Shown: positions 1 to 5,175 of the stretch, in pieces
Position numbering within the stretch: the stretch's first letter is position 1
Layout of the letters: the number at the start of each line of letters is the position of its first letter
Assembly: GCA_039924425.1 (NCBI GenBank)
Contig: JBDTAX010000142.1
Location: forward strand, 1 to 9,840
Length of the DNA stretch: 9,840 bases
Source of the DNA: GCA-003244245 sp039924425
GTDB lineage: Bacteria; Actinomycetota; Actinomycetes; Mycobacteriales; Pseudonocardiaceae
Direction of reading: 5' to 3'
Program-made: the position numbers and the translations under genes
Notes under the pieces: model-generated
Seen by the model: only the letters and a program-made list of their open reading frames with translations
The model's database searches: none
What the model was told of the DNA's origin: nothing

Positions 1-2922
1 CGCCCGCACTCCGTCGGTGTGGCCGGTGAGCTGGTGCAGGGGCGCCGCGGTGGCGGCGTCCCAGACCCGCGCGCTGTCGTCGTCGCCGGTGAGCAGGCGG
101 GTGCCATCAGGGGACCAGGCCACCGCCAGCGCCCAATCGGTGTGGCCGGTGAGCGGGCACACCGGCGAGACACCCGCTGCCTGCCGGCCGCCGCCGGGCA
201 GCGGGGCGATCAGCAGCCCGGGAGCCGGCGCCGGCGCCGGGGTACACCGCAGGATCTGCGTCCGGTATGTGGCGGCTCGGGCAATCTCGGCGCCGTCGAG
301 CGCGCACTCCCGGACAACGGTCCCGATCGCCCGCGCGCCGACGAACCGCGCCGACGTCAAACACGAGTTGTGCAGCTCCGCGACGGTCAGGTCGGCGCTA
401 CTCAGGTCGGCCCCGGTCAGGTCCACCCGGTGGAACGTCGCGCGTCGCAGGTCCGCCCCGGTCAGATCCGCCCCGGCCATGGGCAGCCGCGTGCCGTCGT
501 GCCCCTGCCTGCCGATGGTCCACTCGCTCAGTCGGGCGCCCGCCAGCTGGACCCCGACCAGGGACTGGTGCGGGTGCCCGTACTCGGCCGCTCGCAGCGC
601 GTAGGCGAAGGCGAGTTCCGAGGCCTGTGGCAGGTACTGGCGCCCGATCCGGTCCAGCCCCGCCAGCGCCGCGGACCGGTGCTCGGCCGCCGCTGCGGCG
701 ATCGATTGACCGAGGAAGTCCAACGTCTCCGGGCTGGGCACCGGCATCGCGAGCGCGTCGGGGCTCCAGTCGGCGGTTGAGCCGGCATCGATCAGGGTCC
801 GGCCCAGGTAGCGGGCCAGGAAGTACTCGGCCAGTGACCGGTGACCGAACGCGAAGGTGTCCTCCTCGCGATTGAGGAAGGTGGCGGTCCGGAAGTCGGC
901 CTTCCATAGGTCGGGCACCCGCTCGCGGTAGTGACGCTGCAGGTCGGGTCGGCGGTCGAGCACGTCGAGGAGCCAGTTGTCGACCTCCGCCGCCTCCCAG
1001 GAGTTCCGCCCGGACCGCCACAGGCCAGCCGCGATCTCCTCCATCAGCAGCTGCTTGTGCTCCGGAATGAGGGTGTGCTTGCCTTTGTCGCGAGACAGCC
1101 AGCGCTCGACGACCTCGCCGTAGAGGTCCACCGAGCGCAGCGTGCGGCCGTGCAGCTTGGCGGTCTCGATGAACTCCACCTGGTCGGCGATCAACCGCAG
1201 CGTCAGCGGGCGGCGGGTGAGATCGGGCAGGTCGTGCACGGCCCCGATGGTGTCGAGGAACCCCTGCACCCAGACCGCGTCGCGGTCCAGGTTGGCCGCC
1301 AGGTACTCCCGCACCTGACGCTCCCGAAAAGGGAGCATCAGCAGGGCCAGGTAGTCCTCGCCCCGCAGGCCTTGGCGGCCCTCACCGGTGAAGTACGTGA
1401 TCTCCTCGCGAATCGTGCGGAAGTACTGGGTGCGGCAGGTGAGCAGCATCTTCGCGCCCGCTCCCGCGCCGACCGCCCGCCGCAGCTGCCGGGTGAACAG
1501 CTGCTGGTCGTGCGGGTCCAGATGGATGAGCACCTCGTCGAGCCCATCGAACACGACCACGGCGTCACCCTGGTGCAGCCGCCCGCGGACGACGCCGGCG
1601 CAGAGACGGTCCCGCGGGACGCTCGCCGGCCGGTTGGCGTCGAGCATGCCGTCCAGGATGTGGTCGAGCGTCATCGTCGCGACTAGGCCGGTGATCCGGA
1701 CGTCGCGCAGGTCGAACAGGATCGGTAACGGGCAGGGGGTGCCGCTGGCGCGCAGATCGAGCAACCGCTGGGTGAACAGCTTCGCGGTGGTCGTCTTGCC
1801 CATGCCAACGTCACCGAGCAATGCGCAGAGCCGCGGCGCTCCCGGCTTTGGGTCCCTGGCCCAGTCCACCAGCCGGCCGACCGCGGGCAGCGCCGGACCG
1901 TGCGCCGAGGCTGAGCTGTCCAGTTGGGACTCCCGGAGGGTGGTCTCGGCCAACTCCGGCTCGATCAGGACCGCGCTGTCCCCGGCCCGCCTGCTCCGTG
2001 CCCGGCTCGCGGCCCACTTCGTCAGCGGGTCGTCGGGCGTCCGGTTCTCGGCGGTGACCCACGATGGTCGCAGCGCGCGCCGGATCTCGTCCACCACGTC
2101 GGTGACGTAGCGCCTACGCTGGGCAGTGCGCGTCAGCTCGTCCCAAGGCTCCGTCCGGCACCGGACGTCGTGCAGACGCAGTCGGCCCAAGTCCAGCGGG
2201 CACTCCGGCAGGCCGCTCAGCGCGAACGCGACGACCCGGCCGGGTGAATCCAGCGTCCGGCGACGCTCAGGCTCGGCAGCCGCGAGGTACGCGGGACTCA
2301 CCAGTGCCAGCCGGACGTCAGCCTGGGCGCAGAGCCGGTCGCGCTCCGACTCGGGATCCTGGCCCAGCCCGACCGAGGATCCCGAGTCGGCGACCTCCCA
2401 CGACCGCTCGCGGTCCGGGGCCAGCGCCTCGCACAGTTGCGTGGTCACCTTCCGTGCCATGACGTTGTTGGTCGGGGCGAAGCTGACGTACACCCGGGTC
2501 CGCCGGGACAGCCCGAGCTCCGCGACCTCCGGCGCGACCGGATGATTGATCCCCGTCCGCCCGGCGGCCTCCCCTGTGAACGAGGCGATGCCCTCATCAA
2601 CCAAGTCGCCGCCGGTGAACCAGCCGTGGCGCCGCTCCGGTGGCACCTTGCGGGAGTCCAGTTCGAGCTGGAGATCGACGCCGGCCCCGGCTGCGGCCTG
2701 GTTCACTCGCTTGCGGAATTCCTGGAAGGCCTCCTGACCGTGAGCGTCGCCCGCCGGGAACTCGGCGGCGTCCAGAGCGGCCCGGAGCAGGAACCGCCCG
2801 TCGTCGGCCAGCGTGCCGAGGATGGCCGTCAGCCGGGCCGACTGCAACGCGGTGAGCGTCGAGCGCGTCCGCAGCGCGGCAAGATGGTGGGCGATCTCGC
2901 CCCGGAGCAGTCGGGCCCTCAC
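1..2922 (-). CDS. STAND/NLR-like protein: TIR-like, NACHT, pentapeptide and WD40 repeats (3' end beyond window)
   Basis: The frame is open from a GTG at 2922 to position 1, giving 974 residues; the C-terminus lies outside the window. Domains in order: residues 1-140, no recognised fold; about 141-260, a TIR-like domain starting RTRVYVSF with LALVSPAYL further on; about 366-530, a NACHT NTPase with Walker A GDVGMGKTT (370-378, K376), Walker B VVVFDGLDEV (455-464) and a sensor-like LLTCRTQYF; a helical part ending FAFGHRSLAEYF (690-701); pentapeptide repeats of the GADLTGADL type (about 816-866); an Ala-Pro linker (894-902); WD40 repeats from about 922, with TGHTD recurring 41 residues apart. 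The GTG overlaps the TGA of the TIR gene by 4 bp, which suggests translational coupling; no ATG is available nearby. STAND NTPases of this type are ligand-triggered switches, many with antiphage roles. The role here is inferred from architecture. A transcriptional or signalling STAND protein is the alternative. Confidence 0.9.
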   Translation of the reverse strand, partial: MRARLLRGEIAHHLAALRTRSTLTALQSARLTAILGTLADDGRFLLRAALDAAEFPAGDAHGQEAFQEFRKRVNQAAAGAGVDLQLELDSRKVPPERRHGWFTGGDLVDEGIASFTGEAAGRTGINHPVAPEVAELGLSRRTRVYVSFAPTNNVMARKVTTQLCEALAPDRERSWEVADSGSSVGLGQDPESERDRLCAQADVRLALVSPAYLAAAEPERRRTLDSPGRVVAFALSGLPECPLDLGRLRLHDVRCRTEPWDELTRTAQRRRYVTDVVDEIRRALRPSWVTAENRTPDDPLTKWAASRARSRRAGDSAVLIEPELAETTLRESQLDSSASAHGPALPAVGRLVDWARDPKPGAPRLCALLGDVGMGKTTTAKLFTQRLLDLRASGTPCPLPILFDLRDVRITGLVATMTLDHILDGMLDANRPASVPRDRLCAGVVRGRLHQGDAVVVFDGLDEVLIHLDPHDQQLFTRQLRRAVGAGAGAKMLLTCRTQYFRTIREEITYFTGEGRQGLRGEDYLALLMLPFRERQVREYLAANLDRDAVWVQGFLDTIGAVHDLPDLTRRPLTLRLIADQVEFIETAKLHGRTLRSVDLYGEVVERWLSRDKGKHTLIPEHKQLLMEEIAAGLWRSGRNSWEAAEVDNWLLDVLDRRPDLQRHYRERVPDLWKADFRTATFLNREEDTFAFGHRSLAEYFLARYLGRTLIDAGSTADWSPDALAMPVPSPETLDFLGQSIAAAAAEHRSAALAGLDRIGRQYLPQASELAFAYALRAAEYGHPHQSLVGVQLAGARLSEWTIGRQGHDGTRLPMAGADLTGADLRRATFHRVDLTGADLSSADLTVAELHNSCLTSARFVGARAIGTVVRECALDGAEIARAATYRTQILRCTPAPAPAPGLLIAPLPGGGRQAAGVSPVCPLTGHTDWALAVAWSPDGTRLLTGDDDSARVWDAATAAPLHQLTGHTDGVRA
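2346..2390. repeat. 15-bp perfect inverted repeat inside the NACHT gene
   Basis: The arms 2346-2360 and 2376-2390 are exact reverse complements, each containing a GGATCC core, with a 15-nt loop. The element lies in the coding frame at about residues 178-193 (DSGSSVGLGQDPES region), within the TIR-like domain where a normal TIR has its BB loop and helix B. The RNA would form a strong hairpin. It may be a small insertion or simply a coding coincidence. Confidence 0.75.
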
Positions 2923-3401
2923 AGCGCCCGGTATCCGTTCACACCGAGGGCGCGCCGCCGGATCGACCCCGCCAGGCCGTTGGCGAAGCTCGTTCGCTGG
3001 GCGCCGGAGCACTCGGCGAAACTCTTGGCGTCCCGGGTGAAGACGTGCTGGCGCTCGACGCCACCCAGGTTGTGTTCCGGACCGGATGCGGGCAGCGGGC
3101 TCAATGCGACCGGCAGCGACCCCTTGTCGGCGCGCGGACCCGCGAACCGCGGCAGCTCGTGCTCTCGGATGAACGGCCGGCCGAAGAAGCGGGTGCTCAG
3201 CAGGAGCAGGCCGAAATCGGCCTCGTCCAGTCGGTCGACGATGCCTGCGGTCAACTCCTCCCCGCAGGTCAGGTGGCTGTCCTCCCACCAGTCGACGTCG
3301 AGGTCGGTGACGATGCCGAGGGCGGGGAGCAGATCGCGCAGCAACGCCTCCTTCAGTGCCTTGTCCTGATGGCACCAACTTAGGAAGATCCGCGTACGCA
3401 T
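2919..3401 (-). CDS. Small stand-alone TIR-domain protein
   Basis: This 160-residue protein is essentially a single TIR domain. Strand A is RIFLSW (4-9), the BB-loop region is WWEDSHLTCGEE (38-49), strand D is FGLLLLSTRFF (63-73), and helix C holds EHEL (80-83), where E82 sits at the position of the catalytic glutamate of NAD-cleaving TIRs. The ATG at 3401 is preferred over a GTG at 3416 because GGAG (3407-3410 on the plus strand) lies 5 nt upstream of it and the protein then begins directly with strand A. The stop overlaps the GTG of the NACHT gene by 4 bp, so the two are one transcriptional unit. Bacterial TIRs usually hydrolyse or cyclise NAD(+), or act as protein adaptors. With a STAND partner next door, this protein is most likely the effector or adaptor of a two-component sensor. 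TIR assignment is strong; enzymatic activity is inferred from one conserved residue. Confidence 0.88.
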   Translation of the reverse strand: MRTRIFLSWCHQDKALKEALLRDLLPALGIVTDLDVDWWEDSHLTCGEELTAGIVDRLDEADFGLLLLSTRFFGRPFIREHELPRFAGPRADKGSLPVALSPLPASGPEHNLGGVERQHVFTRDAKSFAECSGAQRTSFANGLAGSIRRRALGVNGYRAL

Positions 3402-3425
3402 ACCGGCTCCATCCACCCGGAAGAC

Positions 3426-3442
3426 CCCGGATCAAATCCGGG
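3426..3442. other. 7-bp hairpin between vapC and the TIR gene
   Basis: The sequence 3426-3432 (CCCGGAT) and 3436-3442 (ATCCGGG) form a perfect stem with a 3-nt loop. It lies 51 bp after the vapC stop and 25 bp before the TIR start, all on the minus strand. No T-tract follows, so it could be a weak actinobacterial terminator for vapBC or a leader hairpin of the TIR operon. The whole 91-bp gap 3402-3492 shows no convincing promoter pair. Confidence 0.4.
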
Positions 3443-3492
3443 ATCGAAATATTGTGACACACGAGAGCGGGTTGGAACCTCCCGCGCGAGCG

Positions 3493-3891
3493 TCAGCAGG
3501 TGGGTACGAGGTCCGCGACGTCGGTGTGCAGTTGAGCCAGACCCAGGTCGAAAGTGGCTAGCCGGCCCGCGCGGGATCGGGCGAGCTGGGCAAGGTAGGC
3601 ATCGCTGACCTGCCGGTGGCCGATCACACCACGCAACTCAACGTCGGTGAACGGCACCTGATCTGGCCAGAACTCGTGCCGAGACTGAGCGGCGATGACT
3701 CCCAGCTGGTGCAGAGCCTGATCGGGACGCACCCCCCGGCGCAACAGCATCCTGATCAGTGCGCCTTGGGTGATCGGGCAGGTGGCGATCAGGTCATCAG
3801 TTGAGGCCAGCCACGCGAGGGCTGCATCATGATGAACATGCTCGTGCACCGCGAGCGCGATAATGACATTGCTGTCGAGCAGCGTGGTCAT
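3493..3891 (-). CDS. vapC: VapC-family PIN-domain toxin
   Basis: This 132-residue protein has the PIN RNase layout of the mycobacterial VapC group. DSNVIIAL at the N-terminus supplies D6. CPITQGALIR (38-47) is the second motif, VSDAYL (95-100) supplies D97, and ATFDLGL (112-118) supplies D115. These acidic residues bind the metal in VapC RNases that cut tRNA or rRNA. The second motif carries Q42 where many PIN domains have Glu, so one ligand is substituted; related actinobacterial sequences show variation at this site. The ATG overlaps the vapB TGA in ATGA, the usual antitoxin-toxin coupling. The length is normal for the family. The target RNA cannot be predicted. Orphan toxicity would be held in check by the VapB encoded immediately upstream. 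Confidence 0.93.
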   Translation of the reverse strand: MTTLLDSNVIIALAVHEHVHHDAALAWLASTDDLIATCPITQGALIRMLLRRGVRPDQALHQLGVIAAQSRHEFWPDQVPFTDVELRGVIGHRQVSDAYLAQLARSRAGRLATFDLGLAQLHTDVADLVPTC

Positions 3892-4118
3892 TCGTCATCG
3901 TCCAGCGCTCGGACATCGTCCACCGTGATCGGTGCACCACCGAGCCGAATCACCGGGAAACCAGTGCGCTCATCGGCGTAGCACTCCAAGGGACTCGGCC
4001 GCTCCAGAGCCCGCCGCAGCAGAGCGGCCACCGTCTGGCTGAGCGTCTGGCCGGTATCGCGCGCGAGCGACATCGCGATGCGATGAAGGTCGTCAGGCAG
4101 ATCGATAGTGGTCCGCAC
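3888..4118 (-). CDS. vapB: VapB-family ribbon-helix-helix antitoxin
   Basis: This 76-residue protein begins VRTTIDLPDDL, the DNA-binding strand of ribbon-helix-helix antitoxins. Helices containing LARDTGQTLSQTVAALLRRAL follow. It ends FPVIRLGG...ITVDDVRALDDDE, the acidic tail that in VapB families wraps the cognate PIN toxin. The GTG at 4118 is chosen because the protein then starts exactly at the RHH strand and a TATCCT hexamer lies 6 nt upstream, which suits a leaderless mRNA. An ATG at 4142 would add eight non-homologous residues and has no Shine-Dalgarno. The stop overlaps vapC by 4 bp. VapB normally neutralises VapC and, with it, represses its own promoter. Its C-terminal coding segment (3957-4004) has a degenerate second copy at 5135-5175. 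Confidence 0.9.
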   Translation of the reverse strand: MRTTIDLPDDLHRIAMSLARDTGQTLSQTVAALLRRALERPSPLECYADERTGFPVIRLGGAPITVDDVRALDDDE

Positions 4119-4124
4119 CCGGCA

Positions 4125-4130
4125 AGGATA
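4125..4130 (-). promoter_or_regulatory. Putative -10 element of vapBC (leaderless)
   Basis: On the minus strand TATCCT (TANNNT consensus) ends 6 nt before the vapB GTG at 4118, the spacing at which transcription would start on the start codon. The -35 is poor. Only this hexamer and its spacing support the call. Confidence 0.4.
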
Positions 4131-4415
4131 CCTCGTCCGCATCGTGATGTGGCGTCGACCTTCATGCCGGTCAGACAGCCACGGTGGTCCGTGCGGCGGA
4201 TGCCCGAGTCCGCAACACAACATTCTCCGCCGCCAGGCGCTCCGCCTCGACACGCCAAAAGTCGACGTCGCCCACACCACCGAGATCACCACTGCCCATG
4301 ACACGACCACAAGATCACGACCAACAGCCCACGTCCAGCACCCGACCCAGCCGGCGTGTCGCTGGACGACCCAGGCACCCTTCCGGCTACGGGATCACCG
4401 AATGCTTACGCCCCG

Positions 4416-4479
4416 GCTGACGGCACGTGAAACAGTGGCGCCCACGGCACGATCACTCACTGTGAGCCGTCAGCGCCAC
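4416..4479. repeat. Compound inverted-repeat element with two exclusive foldings
   Basis: Fold A pairs 4416-4424 (GCTGACGGC) with 4466-4474 (GCCGTCAGC), and inside it 4432-4437 (ACAGTG) with 4458-4463 (CACTGT). Fold B pairs 4435-4441 (GTGGCGC) with 4473-4479 (GCGCCAC) and 4444-4448 (ACGGC) with 4466-4470 (GCCGT). The two use the same right-hand bases and cannot coexist. There is no T-tract. It could be a small miniature element, a leader RNA, or a decayed terminus of a mobile element. Confidence 0.5.
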
Positions 4480-4568
4480 GACGAGCTCCCCCGCAGCGGC
4501 GGCGAGCCCGCCTCCATCGGAATCGGAGCGCACGTCGCGGGGTGAGTGCGCCACACCTGGATGCATTC

Positions 4569-4589
4569 CCGTGCACATCACGGTACTCT
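4569..4589 (+). promoter_or_regulatory. Putative leaderless promoter and operator of the MazF-like TA pair
   Basis: TACTCT (4584-4589) fits a TANNNT -10 and ends 7 nt before the ATG at 4597, with no Shine-Dalgarno in between, so a leaderless mRNA is likely. Immediately upstream, CCGTG (4569-4573) and CACGG (4579-4583) form an inverted repeat across a 5-nt spacer, between the -10 and the expected -35. That is a reasonable binding site for the ribbon-helix-helix antitoxin encoded next, giving autoregulation. Inferred from position and symmetry only. Confidence 0.4.
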
Positions 4590-4596
4590 CCTGCGT

Positions 4597-4827
4597 ATGA
4601 ACCAGCGTGAGCGCTTAACGATCTCTCTGGACCAGCCCGTGGCCGCCAGGGTCCGCCAGTGCGGCGCTCGTACGCGTGGGGGCGCGTCGGGCTACCTCGA
4701 GCGCCTCGTTCGAGCCGATGCACTGCGCGAAGCGGCCAACAGCATGGCACGCTGGTACGCGGCCAATCCCACCCATGTTGAAGACTCGCTGGCTGAGACC
4801 GGCGCCGCACTGGACGAGGCCGGCTGA
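4597..4827 (+). CDS. Ribbon-helix-helix antitoxin of a MazF-like TA pair
   Basis: This 76-residue protein opens with MNQRERLTISLDQPVAARV, an RHH-type DNA-binding strand and helix. A second helix follows around GGASGYLERLVRADALREA, and an acidic toxin-binding tail ends EDSLAETGAALDEAG. The ATG at 4597 is preferred over the ATG at 4546 because the 17 extra residues are not RHH-like and a TACTCT -10 sits just before 4597. Its TGA is directly followed by the GTG of the toxin gene with no gap, and a GAGG (4816-4819) inside its 3' end serves as the toxin's ribosome binding site, so toxin translation is coupled to antitoxin translation. It likely binds the toxin and represses the operon. It is distinct from the VapB on the other side of the spacer. 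Confidence 0.82.
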   Translation: MNQRERLTISLDQPVAARVRQCGARTRGGASGYLERLVRADALREAANSMARWYAANPTHVEDSLAETGAALDEAG

Positions 4828-5136
4828 GTGTCCCTCCGCCGAGGGGGCGTCTATCCCTACAAACCAGTCATTCAACGACCCGGCCAATCGCTCCAACGCT
4901 TGATCGTGTCGGCGGCCCCACTCAACGAGTCACCCTTACCTGTTGTGCTGGGGCTGCAGGTCGTCGATCGCGATCCTGACTCCCTGCTGTCCGTGCGACT
5001 TGAAGGTCACGGCTGGGCGGTCATCACCACCATCGAACAAGTGATCAAATCCCGTCTCGACGGGCTAGCTGGAGTCATCAGCCCAGACGAACAGCAGGCC
5101 GTCGAAAACGCTCTCCGCGCGGCTCTTGATCTATGA
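4828..5136 (+). CDS. MazF/PemK-like toxin, divergent
   Basis: This 102-residue protein follows the MazF/CcdB beta-barrel pattern: RRGGVYPY (4-11), RLIVSA (24-29), LPVVLGLQVVDRD (37-49), GWAVITTIEQVIKSRL (62-77), and a C-terminal helix SPDEQQAVENALRAALDL. The final part matches the MazF stretch that carries the regulatory loop and last helix. In ribonucleolytic MazF an Arg in the second strand and a Thr at the end of the third strand form the active site; here the third-strand position reads VVDRD with no evident Thr. Function may therefore be a divergent RNase or a CcdB-like activity. GTG start at 4828, with GAGG 8 nt upstream. It is preceded with zero gap by the RHH antitoxin, which is the main contextual support for a toxin role. 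Confidence 0.75.
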   Translation: MSLRRGGVYPYKPVIQRPGQSLQRLIVSAAPLNESPLPVVLGLQVVDRDPDSLLSVRLEGHGWAVITTIEQVIKSRLDGLAGVISPDEQQAVENALRAALDL

Positions 5137-5175
5137 ACCAGCATCGTCATAGCGCTCGAGGGGACTCGACCGCTC
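5135..5175 (-). pseudogene. Relic of a vapB-like 3' segment
   Basis: These 41 bp align with 3957-4004 inside vapB in the same orientation. Positions 5142-5175 match 28 of 34 bases without gaps, and the remainder matches after a 6-bp and a 1-bp deletion. On the minus strand it would read ERSSPLERYDDAG against ERPSPLECYADE of VapB, in a matching frame, and it meets a stop shortly after. It has no start, no RHH part and no toxin. It overlaps the last bases of both the MazF-like gene and the 3-hydroxyacyl-CoA dehydrogenase gene, filling the convergent gap. The most likely explanation is a scrap of a former vapBC locus. Confidence 0.55.

Larger units (their letters stand above)
4119..4596. other. 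478-bp divergent spacer between the two TA pairs, no gene seen
   Basis: Open frames here have no recognisable protein character and no good start signals. The stretch is somewhat richer in A, with many short ACCA/CACGAC-type runs around 4270-4350, and looks like non-coding or decayed DNA. It must hold both promoters: vapBC at its left end and the MazF-like pair at its right end. It also contains the structured inverted-repeat element at 4416-4479. No tRNA or known riboswitch was recognised. Confidence 0.6.

Noticed and set aside
1..153. CRISPR-like or tandem DNA repeat near the left edge
   Set aside because: The 123-bp periodicity is the WD40 coding repeat (41 residues) of the NACHT protein.
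2919..2922. TIR and NACHT genes as one gene split by a frameshift
   Set aside because: The GTGA overlap is a normal coupling arrangement, the TIR domain ends naturally before it, and the NACHT protein has its own TIR-like domain.
931..3369. Several plus-strand frames of 200-310 codons opposite the NACHT and TIR genes
   Set aside because: They have low-complexity composition without motifs, while the minus strand gives continuous NACHT, TIR-like and TIR motifs.
3402..3416. GTG at 3416 as the start of the TIR gene
   Set aside because: The ATG at 3401 has a GGAG at 5 nt and the protein then begins at the first TIR strand; the extra five residues have no support.
4119..4310. Longer vapB starting upstream of 4118 (up to 4310)
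   Set aside because: The extra N-terminal residues are not ribbon-helix-helix-like and lack a ribosome binding site.
4416..4479. Intrinsic terminator in the TA spacer
   Set aside because: No gene ends nearby on either strand and there is no T-tract.
4083..4545. Plus-strand open frames in the TA spacer
   Set aside because: They have no start signal, no recognisable protein and unlike composition, and overlap vapB or its promoter.
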